A DNA stretch of 64,000 nt from Flavobacterium sp. SCGC AAA160-P02 (GCA_000383355.1 KB911113.1:1-64000), one strand, 5' to 3'; counted from the stretch's first letter, positions 53,274-63,410 are shown. Program-made: numbers and translations. Notes: a model not told the origin generated them from the sequence alone.

Positions 53274-56200
53274 TTAAAATTCTATGTTTACACCTAATGA
53301 CACCGTACTAAAAACAGGAGAACCTGCTCTTTGATAACCGTATGTACCAGGTTTAGTTGTATTAATAGACTCAGGGTTAAAACCTGTATAATTGTCTGCC
53401 GTTAAATACATAAGGTTTTGCCCAGACAAATAAATTCTCCCTTTAGTTAAACCAACTCTGCCTAATAAGTCTTCTTTGAAATTATAACCAATATTTACAT
53501 TTCTTAATGCAATGTATGATGCATCTTGAATGATACTGTTTGTAAATATTTTTTGTTTTATAAATTCTTGATTTGGAGTAGAAGAAATAAAATCTTGAGC
53601 AGAATTAAAATGGTTGAAAATATATTGATCTCCCATATTTCTAACTTCTGCTCCATGACTTCCTTGGAACATAAAACTAAAATCTACATCACCTATTTTA
53701 AAATCATTTGCAAAACTCCACACTAAATCTGGATATGGACTCCCTAGAATAGTTTTATCATCATCATCAATTAACCCATCTCCATTTAAATCTCTAACAT
53801 ACACATCTTGTGCTTGAGCTCCAATAGGATGGTAGGGATTACTCAAATACTCAAGTGGAATTTCGGTATCTACAACCCAACCATAGAAAGAAGAAATAGG
53901 ATTGCCTACTTGGTTAATCCATTCTGCTGCTCTTTTAGAGTCTACATTTTGAATTTGTCCGTTTGAATCTGCAAAATCAATTAATGTATTTTTATTATGA
54001 GATGAGATAAAAGTAGATGACCATTTAAAATTTTCTTGATTTATATTTCTTGATCTTAATTCTAATTCTATCCCTTTATTTTCTAATTCACCAATATTAA
54101 TTAATGAACTGGCAAAACCAGTTGTTGTAGAAATTGGGTTATCTATAATTAAATCTTTACTTGTTTTAATATAATAATCAACAGAACCAGTTAGAACATT
54201 ATTAAATAATCCAAAATCTACACCTGGGTTAAACTCTATTGATTTCTCCCACCTTAAATCTGGATTAGATATATTAATCGGATTAATACCCGTTATAGCT
54301 GATCCATTAAAAATAGCTGTACTTGTCTCTAATAGTGCTAAATAAGGATAACTTTCTATTTGATTGTTTCTAGGAAATGTTCTTAAATCTTTATTTCCAG
54401 TAATACCATAACTTACTCTAAATTTTAAAGTATTAATAGCATCTATATCTTCTAAAAAGTTTTCTTTATGAATATTCCATCCAACAGAAGCTGCAGGGAA
54501 AAAACCATATTTATTATTTGGTCCAAAAAACTGAAGACCCATCTGTTCTTAAACTTACTGATGCTAAATATTTTGCATCATCAAATGCATAATTTAACCT
54601 TCCAAAAAACGACATTAAAGTTTCTTTGTAATTTTGAGAATTAGCAGTAACCGTTAAAGGGTCTGCAGCTGACATTGTTTGTAATAAATCTGATGAATAA
54701 CCAGCACCAAAAGATCCATTAACATTGGTTTCCCAACTTTCTGCTCCCATACCCACTACTGCAGCTAACTCATGCTTGCCAAAAGTATTATCGTAAGTGA
54801 AGTAGTTTTCTGTAACTAAGTGAGTTCTATTTACATTAGATAGCGTTAAAGATGCTCTTGAAGCTCCTCTTCTATCTGCCTCAACACCTTGCCATCTTCT
54901 AAATTTAGAACTTTGATAATCTCCACCAAAAGAAGATCTAAAAGTTAAATTATCGGTTATTTTGTATTTACCATACATAGAACCAAATATTTTAAATTTC
55001 TCATCGGTTCTATCTCTTTCTAATACTTTAGCTGCAGGGTTGGTATTAGATGTATTACTAATGTCTGTACCTGTTATACTTGTTCCTCCCAAAGAATCAG
55101 GCGAATCGCTATCTGGCATTCCTGCTATCAAATCATAATCATCGAACATACGTTGAATTGCATAATCACCTATTTGAGCATTTGCATATTTACCTCCATC
55201 TCTAAATCTATTTACAAATTGAATGGTGTTTTCATCTAAATATAATGGCAACCATGATGGTTGTCTTAAAATATCATGGGCAGAACCATCAAAACGTCTT
55301 CTATCAGTAAATGTAGGCGTAATACTAGCTCCATAAGTAAATTTATCACTTACTTTAGTATCTAATTTTAATTTAATATTGTATTTTTTAAAATCGTCCG
55401 TTAGTAAAACTCCTTCATCATGCGTATAATTAAGAGAAGCGCTAAACTTATTCTTATCGCTTCCTCCTCTTGCACTAAATGAACGGTTAGTTATTATTCC
55501 ACCATCAAAAATAATTTCTTGCCAGTTTGTATCAACACCTAATAACTGCTTGTATGCTGTTTTATCAGAAATACTACCAGTAGCAGCTAATTCTCTCTCC
55601 GCACTTTCAGCTACAGTAGAATAATAAGCATCACTCTGTCTTGCAGTTTTAAAACCAGTGTAAGAATTAAAACTGAATTTTGTTTTTCCTTCTTTACCTT
55701 GTTTAGTGGTTATTAAAATAACACCTCTAGCACCCCTAGACCCATATATAGCTGTAGAAGCAGCATCTTTTAAAACTTCAAAAGATTCTATATTATTCAT
55801 GTCTAATGCACCTAAGTAGTCATTATCTACCGCTAAACCATCAACCACAATTAGTGGGCTTAATTCTCCTGTTATAGAACCAATACCTCTAACCCTAATT
55901 GTAGGATCAGAACCAGCTTCTCCTTCGGTAGCAGATATTTGAACTCCCGAAACTTGTCCTACAAGAGCATCATCTACTCTAGAAACAGCAATTTGATCTA
56001 ATTTTTCATTTTTAACTTTAGAAATTGCTCCTGTTAAATGGGATTTCCTTTGGGAACCATACCCTACAACAACAATCTCATCTAGAATACTATTGTCTTG
56101 AACTAGACTTACATTTAGTGTTCTTTGGTTAGTGATTGTAATCTGTTGAGAAGCATATCCTAAATAAGAATACTCTAAAACATCTCCATTTGCAACTTGT

Positions 56201-56391
56201 AAAGAATATTTTCCGTCTAAATCAGTATTTACACCCCTTGTTGTGTTTAAAACTCTGACTGTTACTCCTGGTAATGGTTCACTATCTTCACTTGAAGTTA
56301 CAACACCGTTTACGGTGAAGGATTCTTGAGCATATAAACTAACACTCATTAACATTAACATAATTAATGTTACCTTAAATTTTAATTTCAT
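53274..56391 (-). pseudogene. susC: SusC/RagA TonB-linked outer-membrane transporter, broken by a one-base frameshift
   Basis: Two overlapping readings (54514-56391, 625 residues; 53274-54542, 422 residues) are the two halves of one SusC of about 1,035 residues. The first half has a signal peptide, a carboxypeptidase-D-like domain (VNGVVTSSEDSEPLPGVTV), the TonB-box-type VVVGYGSQRKSHLTGA, the plug domain and half the barrel; it ends SVSLRTDGSSVFWTK. The second half continues GPNNKYGFFPAASVGWN and ends LGVNIEF. The junction is a run of six T (minus strand); five T would give uninterrupted DGSSVFGPNNKYGFFP. It may be a sequencing or assembly error, a real mutation, or a phase-variable tract. 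SusC forms the alginate oligosaccharide uptake channel with SusD. Confidence 0.9.
54525..54530 (-). other. susC: Homopolymer that causes the SusC frameshift
   Basis: Six A on the plus strand (six T on the coding strand, context CAG-TTTTTT-GGACC). Removing one base restores the full SusC reading frame. Confidence 0.85.
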
Positions 56392-56520
56392 AATATTATT
56401 TTATGTTTAAAAGGTTTTTGATTAATCATATAAGAGCATTTTAAAGAGAATAGACATAAATTTATATTTTACATCTATTCTTTTTTAAAATTAATTCAAA
56501 TTACTTTTATATAATTTTTT

Positions 56521-56558
56521 TTGGTTATCCAAAGTGGTTTACCAGATTGGATAACCAA
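56521..56558 (-). promoter_or_regulatory. Operator array upstream of susC
   Basis: Three decamers related to TGGTnnACCA start at 56522 (TGGTTATCCA), 56535 (TGGTTTACCA) and 56548 (TGGATAACCA), exactly 13 bp apart. The outer two form an inverted repeat TTGGTTATCCA...TGGATAACCAA. It lies between kdgF and susC, 130 bp before the susC ATG. The same motif stands before the regulator and PL6 genes. Confidence 0.7.
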
Positions 56559-56649
56559 ATATATATAAAATTATGTTAATTACAACGGTTTCGTGAAATT
56601 TTATTAAAATAAAGTTTAATATGCCTCTAATACTCTATTTATTTTTAGA

Positions 56650-57021
56650 TTATTTTTTTCCAAAATATGACACCTCATCTCCGCTTAAGAAGTCTTCTCT
56701 TACCGGACTAAAGGTATCAATTAGCATTCCTTCTTCTAGACATATTGCACTGTGTAACAAATTAGGCTCAATATAGACTCCATCACCAGCTTCAATAATT
56801 TTCTTATCTCCATCGATTTCAAATTCAAACTTACCTGAAACACAATAGGTAGCTTGTGTATGAAAATGATGGTGTGGCGCACCTAATGCTCCTTTATCAA
56901 ATTTAACTTGCACCATCATTATTTGGTTATCGTACCCTAAAAATTTTCTTGATACACCTCCACCAAGTTCTTCCCATTTCAGATCTTTTGTTATAACGTA
57001 TTTTTCGCTAAATCTTTTCAT
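56650..57021 (-). CDS. kdgF: KdgF-like cupin (unsaturated uronate linearisation)
   Basis: 123 residues, a single cupin barrel. The metal-binding residues are seen in PHHHFHTQATYCVSG (His cluster) and in EPNLLHSAICLE. KdgF turns unsaturated monouronates from alginate or pectin into the linear DEH. It lies 55 bp after the PL7 stop, before susC. Confidence 0.93.
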   Translation of the reverse strand: MKRFSEKYVITKDLKWEELGGGVSRKFLGYDNQIMMVQVKFDKGALGAPHHHFHTQATYCVSGKFEFEIDGDKKIIEAGDGVYIEPNLLHSAICLEEGMLIDTFSPVREDFLSGDEVSYFGKK

Positions 57022-57076
57022 ATAATATATCTCTTATTTAAATTTAAAATTCTGACTACTAATTTGGGTTTGCTTT

Positions 57077-59086
57077 TTATTTTTGGGGTGTCCCAGATCC
57101 AACAGTTGAATTTCTAAACCATACTTCTGTATAACAACCATTTGCATATTGTTTTGTAATATCACCTCCGTACGTTTCTGCACCAGCAGACCAAACCATA
57201 TTTTTTTCTGGAGCCTTACCATTGGTTTGATTATAAGCTCCTTGTTTAAAATAATTTAATTCTCCGCTATATGCAATTGCTCTTTCAGTTCCATCTTGAC
57301 CAATAGGCACAAATAAATTTTTAACTTGCTCTGGAATATCTGATTTATTAACATATTCAGATTTGATTAAGTTTTTGGTGAAAGTCCTAGTTTTATGTCC
57401 TTCACTTTTAAAAGTTAGATGCATAATACCTTTATAAACATTTATTTCATAACTGAATTCTTCACCTAATTCTATTCCATCCTCAGGTTCATCAGGAAAA
57501 TCGGTTTTTGTTTTTCCAACTACTGACATATCATGCCCCCAAATAGCTGTAGAATAATCCCATCTGCCAGAATTATCATCACCCGCAGTATTTATTTCAT
57601 AATTCCAAAAAATAGAACCTTTTGTTTGTCCTGGAAACTTTTTGTAAAATATTTTTATGGGCTCATTTTCATGACCTTCTCCACTATGAATTTGACCAAC
57701 TACAGTTGAATAAGAAGCTGCAACTCTTGCATCACCAGAAACCGAAACTTGCATTACTTTACAAATACCTGTTAATTTACCTCCTTCTTCTGGAGTCCAT
57801 TCTCTTTTTTCGTGTAATTCTGTTCTTGTATTGCTAGAATTTTTAGAAGTAACACCAGAATTTGGTGTTTTATAAACAACCCAACGTCTTGTTCCATCAA
57901 TTTCTGTATAAAAAAAATCTTTATTTTCAAAATCTACTAGATTATCAACATTAGTACCATCACCCATTAACATTTTAAACTTATCCATAAATGGAATTAC
58001 TTCACTTGGATACACTGTTTTTTTACTTAAACCATCATTAGCTGCAAAATAACCTGCATTAGAATAAGCGTCTGGACTAATCTCTATATTGGCCGATTTA
58101 AACCAAACTTCTGCATAGTTACCGTCTGCATATTGTTTTTTAACATCTCCTCCATGTGTTTCTGCTCCAGAACACCAAACTCTATTTACTTTAGGATCTT
58201 TACCGTTTGTTTGATTGTAACAACCTAATTTAAAGAAAAGACCTTGACCTGTGTATGCTTTTTCTCGCTCTAAACCATCTTGACCAATTGGTACAAATAA
58301 ATTTTCTACTTGTTTAGGCATATCTGAACGCTTAGTGTATTCTGAATTAATAAGGTTTTTAGTAAATGTTTTTGTTTCGTGTCTGTCACTTGTAAATTTA
58401 AGAGACATCATTCCATCTTTTACTTCTACTTCATAACTAAACTCTTCACCTAAAGCAATACCATCTTTTGGTTCGGCTGGATAAGTATTTTCACCTGTTC
58501 CAACAACTGAAAAATCATAACCCCAAATTGGAGTAGAAAAATCCCATCTTCCAGAGTTATCATCACCCGCTGTATTTATTTCATAATTCCAAAAAACTGA
58601 GCCTTTGGTATGTCCTGGAAATTTTTTATAATAAATTTTTAATGGTTCGTTTTCATGTCCATCTGCACTATGAATCTGACCAACTACTACAGAATAAGTT
58701 GCTGCAACACGTGCATCTCCTGTAGTTGAAACATTCGTTACTTTAAGAGTCGCGTTCATTTTAGCATCTGTCATTGGCACCCACTTTTTTAATTGTGCCA
58801 ACTCTGTTCTAGTATTGTTACTAGTGCCATGAGTATTTCCTGCATTAGGTGTTTTAAATACTACCCAATCTTCATTATTTTCATTAGTTGCATAAAAGAA
58901 ATCTTTGTTCTCAAAATCAGTTGCTTGACCTATATTTGAACCATCTCCTAAAATTAAATTCCAATGTTGAAAAAAAGGAATTACATTGTTCACATTAATG
59001 ATTTTTTGATCCTCTTTTTTACCTTTATTAACACACGCACTTAAGATGATAGTAGCAATAAAAATTAATAGTGATATTTTTTTCAT
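57077..59086 (-). CDS. Alginate lyase, tandem PL7 domains, lipoprotein
   Basis: 669 residues. Lipobox ILSAC (Cys18) and two PL7 (alginate_lyase2) domains, about 35-335 and 362-660. Each has the full active site: R93-T-E-L, Q137-I-H139 and FFKLGCYNQ (284-292) in the first; R421-T-E-L, Q465-I-H467 and YFKQGAYNQ (612-620) in the second. QIH indicates preference for guluronate-containing or mixed substrate in PL7. It sits on the cell surface, next to PL6. The domains are highly alike (SVFWNYEINTAGDDNSGRWD and SIFWNYEINTAGDDNSGRWD), so they arose by internal duplication. Confidence 0.95.
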   Translation of the reverse strand: MKKISLLIFIATIILSACVNKGKKEDQKIINVNNVIPFFQHWNLILGDGSNIGQATDFENKDFFYATNENNEDWVVFKTPNAGNTHGTSNNTRTELAQLKKWVPMTDAKMNATLKVTNVSTTGDARVAATYSVVVGQIHSADGHENEPLKIYYKKFPGHTKGSVFWNYEINTAGDDNSGRWDFSTPIWGYDFSVVGTGENTYPAEPKDGIALGEEFSYEVEVKDGMMSLKFTSDRHETKTFTKNLINSEYTKRSDMPKQVENLFVPIGQDGLEREKAYTGQGLFFKLGCYNQTNGKDPKVNRVWCSGAETHGGDVKKQYADGNYAEVWFKSANIEISPDAYSNAGYFAANDGLSKKTVYPSEVIPFMDKFKMLMGDGTNVDNLVDFENKDFFYTEIDGTRRWVVYKTPNSGVTSKNSSNTRTELHEKREWTPEEGGKLTGICKVMQVSVSGDARVAASYSTVVGQIHSGEGHENEPIKIFYKKFPGQTKGSIFWNYEINTAGDDNSGRWDYSTAIWGHDMSVVGKTKTDFPDEPEDGIELGEEFSYEINVYKGIMHLTFKSEGHKTRTFTKNLIKSEYVNKSDIPEQVKNLFVPIGQDGTERAIAYSGELNYFKQGAYNQTNGKAPEKNMVWSAGAETYGGDITKQYANGCYTEVWFRNSTVGSGTPQK

Positions 59087-59088
59087 AT

Positions 59089-61494
59089 TTAGTTTGTTAA
59101 TGGTTGAATTAACCCAATTGTATTTACTTGATTGTTCTCCTTTAAAAGTATAGATTTATTACTTGGCACATAGTTTTTCTTGTCTTTCCATTTCGGACTC
59201 TTATAAAAAATATTCTTTTGGATAATTCCTTTACTATTTTTAACACTACCATTTGTACTTAGAAGACAGTTTTCTATTCTAGAATCTGAACCTCCTATAT
59301 TAATAGGTTTTAAAATATTATAACTGTTTTGGAAAACAGAGTTTTTTATGAGAACGTTAGGTATGTTTTTAGTTCTAACTGCATTCCCTTTTTCAAAATT
59401 TGCAACCTTGCTAAAAATAGAATTGGTTATAATTAACTTACCTTTTCCAATATTTGTTAGATATCCTGATTTTGTATAGTTAATAGCATGTTCTTGGATA
59501 TTTTCAAAAACAGAATTATGAATTAAAATTACATTTGCATTGTATTTTCCAATGTTGTTTTTTTCATATGAAAGATTTAATCCTCTATAACTATCTTCAA
59601 AATAAGAGTTTTTTATACTTATAGTATCTGCTAATGAACCTTTATATGCCTTAAAAATACTACCTCCTTGTTTATTTCTGAAATTCTTAAATTTACAGTT
59701 CTCAATAAATAAATTATATAATTTACCAGTTTCTTTATCTGGAGAAACAACTGCATATTTTACTTGAGTATCATTGTCACCATCAAAAGTTATGTTCTTT
59801 AAAGTTACTGAAGACTCTTCTCTAACTCTAATAAAATAATTTAAAGCTTTAGGCAATTTATCTTCTGCTTTAATAATCGTATTTTCACTACCAACGATTG
59901 TTACATCTCCTTTAATTTTTAAGGTTTTATTTACAAAATAAATACCTTCTTTTAATTGTAAACTAGTTAATTCATTTACTTTTTGCAGTGCTTTTTCAAT
60001 AGTACCAACTCCGGGTTCTACTTCTATAACTTTTGGTTTAATAACTTTAACAGGTTCAATTATATCAGGAACCCAACTTGTGCCTGTTCTCATCGTTAAT
60101 GCTTTTGGAATTTTTTTGTTTCCTAAATTAAACGCACCAACAATATTAGATTCTCTTTCAGATTTCACAATGTCTAAAGAGGGGCTTTTATCATCCTTAT
60201 AGTTAGAAATTAAATTACTGTTTTTAATACTTGGCATTGGTAATGATCGTAGTAAAATCCAATCTATTTTTTCTTTTGTAAAAAGAGCAACATCTATTTT
60301 TGAATTTGTATCTACAATGTTATTTTTAAAACTAATACTTGAAACATCATCATCAAATTTTGCTATATTATTACCATTAGTATTTGTAATTAAATTATTT
60401 GCAAATAAAGAATTTAGAGGCGGCAATGTTCTTTCTTCATCCTTTCCTGCGCCAAAAACTATTTCACTACAATTAATAAGTGTGTTGTTTTGAATATTTA
60501 CATTCTTTACTTGATGATATCTATTTAAAGGTGAATTCTTAACGCCATTCATTAAAACTATTGGGGCTCTAAAATCAGAACCTTGAATACCAATCATTAA
60601 ATTATTTCTAATAATATGATTCTCATTAATAATTCTAATACCTCCTGTACTTTTAACATTATTGCCTAAAAAAACATTTCTTTCCACCAAAGTATTATTA
60701 CCATGCCTCAAGACTAAAGAACCTTTACTTTCAAGAAATAAATTATCTCTATAAATATTATTGGCAGATTTATTAGATATAATTTCTATTTCACCATCGC
60801 AGTTTTTAAATGTGTTTTTCTCTACAATTGTTCTAGATGACTTCATTGAATTTACACTTGTACCAATTCTAATAGTTTCACCTCCATTTTTTCCTAATTC
60901 TGGTCTCTTACCAAATAAATTATAATCTATTTTATGATTATTATCTTCAGATTCTTTTCCTTTGAGCCAAACTACCAGAGTTGTTCCGTCATTTGTTTTA
61001 CCAGTAAAGTTATTATGGTCTACTCTGTTATTTTTTCCCCATAAATCTACCCAATGAGATTTTAAGCTTTTATCAATAGGATTATAATAAGAAATTGTAG
61101 TATTGGTTAATCTACTGTTATTTGCAACTTGTTTAGATTTACCTCTAAAAGAGATTATAGATTTTGAAGTTGGATTACCATCTTTAAACCATAACCCAGA
61201 AACTATTATATAATTTCCAGAAATGGTCATTTTAGAATCACCTGTAACTAAAACTTTTCCAGGTGTTTCAGCTTTTACAACTATTGGCTTTTCTTTAGTT
61301 CCAAACCCATCTATATTCAGTTTAACATTACTCCATTCTCCATTATTTAAGACAATTGTAGTTCCTTCTACTACGTTTTTAATGGCATTATTAAATTCTA
61401 GTATATTATCTACTTTAACATTTAATTCTTGCGACAATAATAAGTTAATATTGATAAAAATAAAAAATAGAGAACGAATAAATTTACTAAACAT
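59089..61494 (-). CDS. Alginate lyase PL6 (chondroitinase-B-like) with extra beta-helix domain
   Basis: About 801 residues from the ATG at 61494; the longer reading to 61545 overlaps the operator and lacks a signal peptide. The signal peptide ends LLLSQ (about 21). The PL6 parallel beta-helix occupies about 22-480: the catalytic Lys is K242 (ISNKS) and Arg R263 (LVLRHG); acidic Ca-binding residues are in NGGETIRIG and DGEIEIIS. The second half (about 500-801) is another right-handed beta-helix (VGTIEKALQKVNELT, repeated IENCKF/IKNSYF/IHNSVF), as in two-domain PL6 enzymes. PL6 acts on alginate, often polyMG. It begins the PL6-PL7-kdgF operon. Confidence 0.93.
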   Translation of the reverse strand: MFSKFIRSLFFIFININLLLSQELNVKVDNILEFNNAIKNVVEGTTIVLNNGEWSNVKLNIDGFGTKEKPIVVKAETPGKVLVTGDSKMTISGNYIIVSGLWFKDGNPTSKSIISFRGKSKQVANNSRLTNTTISYYNPIDKSLKSHWVDLWGKNNRVDHNNFTGKTNDGTTLVVWLKGKESEDNNHKIDYNLFGKRPELGKNGGETIRIGTSVNSMKSSRTIVEKNTFKNCDGEIEIISNKSANNIYRDNLFLESKGSLVLRHGNNTLVERNVFLGNNVKSTGGIRIINENHIIRNNLMIGIQGSDFRAPIVLMNGVKNSPLNRYHQVKNVNIQNNTLINCSEIVFGAGKDEERTLPPLNSLFANNLITNTNGNNIAKFDDDVSSISFKNNIVDTNSKIDVALFTKEKIDWILLRSLPMPSIKNSNLISNYKDDKSPSLDIVKSERESNIVGAFNLGNKKIPKALTMRTGTSWVPDIIEPVKVIKPKVIEVEPGVGTIEKALQKVNELTSLQLKEGIYFVNKTLKIKGDVTIVGSENTIIKAEDKLPKALNYFIRVREESSVTLKNITFDGDNDTQVKYAVVSPDKETGKLYNLFIENCKFKNFRNKQGGSIFKAYKGSLADTISIKNSYFEDSYRGLNLSYEKNNIGKYNANVILIHNSVFENIQEHAINYTKSGYLTNIGKGKLIITNSIFSKVANFEKGNAVRTKNIPNVLIKNSVFQNSYNILKPINIGGSDSRIENCLLSTNGSVKNSKGIIQKNIFYKSPKWKDKKNYVPSNKSILLKENNQVNTIGLIQPLTN

Positions 61495-61509
61495 TAATGT
61501 TTTGTTTTT

Positions 61510-61532
61510 TGGTTTACCAGATTGGTAAACCA
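61510..61532 (-). promoter_or_regulatory. Operator upstream of the PL6 gene
   Basis: Two decamers fit TGGTnnACCA: TGGTTTACCA (61510-61519) and TGGTAAACCA (61523-61532), with 13-bp start-to-start spacing, 16 bp before the PL6 ATG. Same motif and spacing as before susC. Confidence 0.7.
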
Positions 61533-61710
61533 GTCTTTTTTTCAAATATATTTAAATTTTTTCAGAAAAGAATACAGAAAAATTAAAAATATTAAAATAC
61601 ACGATCTATGGACTGAAGGATCTGTTCAAATGTCATTTAATCAAAAAAATGAATTAATAGAGAAGCTAAAACTAATCATCAGATTAGATTTCATTCTTAA
61701 TAATATTAGT

Positions 61711-61742
61711 TTTGTTTAGCAATTAATATTTTTGTAGCTTTG
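61711..61742 (+). promoter_or_regulatory. Strong Bacteroidota promoter before the gene at 61773
   Basis: TTTG at 61711-61714 and TAGCTTTG at 61735-61742, with a 20-bp gap, a near-ideal sigma-ABfr promoter. It overlaps the start of the longer reading (61740), which shows that the ATG at 61773 is the true start. Confidence 0.7.
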
Positions 61743-61772
61743 AGTTCCTTAATTTTAAAAACCTATTTAATT

Positions 61773-62477
61773 ATGAAAAAATTTATTTTAATTTTTACGC
61801 TTTTTATTTTAACAACTTTAAGCTTAAAAGCTCAAGAGTATTATTGGACATCCTATAGTTTCAATGTAGAAGCAGAAGATGTAGAGATAGTCTCTAAATT
61901 AACCAACGACTATTTTAGTGCTGAAAACTCTAAAGCTGATGGAGTATCTGTTTATTTATTTGAAAATCATTTTCACGATAGTAGTTTAAGCTCTAGCCAT
62001 GAATTAGTGTTTGCAGGAACATATGATGCTATGGGTAATCAATATTCTCAAGGAGAAAACACAAGTTGGGATTTATACTTGGCTAAATTAGGACAATATA
62101 CCAAAGGGTTCTCTGCTGCTGCAGGTAGAAGTGTTCATTCATTTGGAGTTCCAGGAACACACCCTGTTCAAAATTTATTTTGGCTAAAAGTAAACGATGC
62201 TGCAACATTTGCAAAAGGTTTTAAAAAGTATAATTCTAAGCACAATCCAGATGAGAGAAGAGTAACTCTTGGTCAATTTAATTTGGGAAGAAGCCCTTTA
62301 GGAGAAACACATTATGTTCTTGTAGGAGTGAATGATTTTAAAACAGCAATGAATGTTGGCTTGTATAGAGAATCTAACCCAGCTGCAAAAAAAGCATGGA
62401 ATGAATACATGAAAGAAATAGATGGGAATGTTCAAATGATAAGAACTTCCACTAGAGTGATGGTTGGAAAATGGTAA
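61773..62477 (+). CDS. Secreted protein of unknown function
   Basis: 234 residues with a signal peptide (MKKFILIFTLFILTTLSLKAQ). The mature part begins EYYWTSYSFNVEAED. I recognise no family. Two similar-length alpha/beta halves (about 25-120, 130-234) resemble the dimeric alpha-beta-barrel (NIPSNAP/EthD-like) fold, as an inference. It is followed by the gene at 62543 and divergent from the alginate operon. Confidence 0.6.
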   Translation: MKKFILIFTLFILTTLSLKAQEYYWTSYSFNVEAEDVEIVSKLTNDYFSAENSKADGVSVYLFENHFHDSSLSSSHELVFAGTYDAMGNQYSQGENTSWDLYLAKLGQYTKGFSAAAGRSVHSFGVPGTHPVQNLFWLKVNDAATFAKGFKKYNSKHNPDERRVTLGQFNLGRSPLGETHYVLVGVNDFKTAMNVGLYRESNPAAKKAWNEYMKEIDGNVQMIRTSTRVMVGKW

Positions 62478-62542
62478 ATTATTTTCAATCATATAAAACA
62501 AATCAATACTTCAATAACAATTAATTTTAAAACTTATTCAAA

Positions 62543-63295
62543 ATGAAAAAATTACTACTATTATTTTTAGTTCCATTATTTGCAATCTCTCAAACCAATC
62601 CTAACAGAGAGTACTGGCAAACAAATAAATGGTCTGCTAAAAAAGGAATGAATACAGAGTTTGAGGCAGCTGTGGCTAAAAAAACTCAGAAATACAACAA
62701 CACTAAAGAAACCTCATTTGCTACCTATCAAATTATCACTGGTTCTGATCAAGGAAAATATATGAGAGTGATGGGCAATAGAAGTGCTGCTGCATTTGAT
62801 ACTGAAGATTCTGCAGAATTAGCATATTGGATGAAAAATGTGATGCCTTATACAGAAGGAAATGATGGAAATGTAAGATGGTGGAGAATGAAAGGTGCTG
62901 GTCAAAATTGGAATAACGATATGCCTCCAGCTAGGTTTATTAAAATGACCACCTATAACCTAAAGAGAGATAAATCATCTGATTTCTTTAGATTTTGGAG
63001 AAATAATGTAAAGCTTCAAAAATCTCTTGGTTATACTGGAGCTAGTGGAGTGTTTATGCTGGAAAGCGGTGGGCAAGCATATCAAGTGATGGAAGTAGAA
63101 GGATATAACAGTCATGCAGCAGGAAAAGGAGATTTTAAAAACCCTGATGTTAATTATGTAGAAGAGTACAACAAAATGTTTGGCTGGAGAAGTCATCGTA
63201 ATGATCAAGCTGCATTTAACGCATCAATAGAACAATGGGGTATTATTGTTGAAACTGCTGAATTAAAACCAGAAATGTCTTCAAAATTGAAGTAA
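62543..63295 (+). CDS. Secreted protein of unknown function, possible companion of the preceding gene
   Basis: 250 residues with a signal peptide (MKKLLLLFLVPLFAISQ). The mature part starts NPNREYWQTNKWSAKKGM, similar in start pattern (YWxTxxWxxxxG) to the preceding gene, suggesting the same fold. Another W-rich block is NVRWWRMKGAGQNWNN. I recognise no family. It starts 65 bp after the previous stop and ends at a strong terminator, so the two genes form an operon. Confidence 0.6.
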   Translation: MKKLLLLFLVPLFAISQTNPNREYWQTNKWSAKKGMNTEFEAAVAKKTQKYNNTKETSFATYQIITGSDQGKYMRVMGNRSAAAFDTEDSAELAYWMKNVMPYTEGNDGNVRWWRMKGAGQNWNNDMPPARFIKMTTYNLKRDKSSDFFRFWRNNVKLQKSLGYTGASGVFMLESGGQAYQVMEVEGYNSHAAGKGDFKNPDVNYVEEYNKMFGWRSHRNDQAAFNASIEQWGIIVETAELKPEMSSKLK

Positions 63296-63318
63296 CTTCA
63301 AATAGAAAACCTTTAAAA

Positions 63319-63352
63319 AAGTTGATTAAATTTTAATCAACTTTTTTTTTGA
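63319..63352 (+). terminator. Strong intrinsic terminator
   Basis: Perfect 11-bp stem with 3-nt loop (63319-63343) followed by a run of T residues. Confidence 0.88.
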
Positions 63353-63410
63353 AAAAGATTTAAATGGTAAGGTTCCTAAAGCTCTTATGTTTATTAGGAT
63401 ACTTCCCTTT

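Noticed and set aside
61522..61719. Plus-strand reading of 65 residues between PL6 and the gene at 61773
   Set aside because: It begins inside the operator and ends at the promoter of 61773; no homology seen, Lys/Ile-rich; likely chance.
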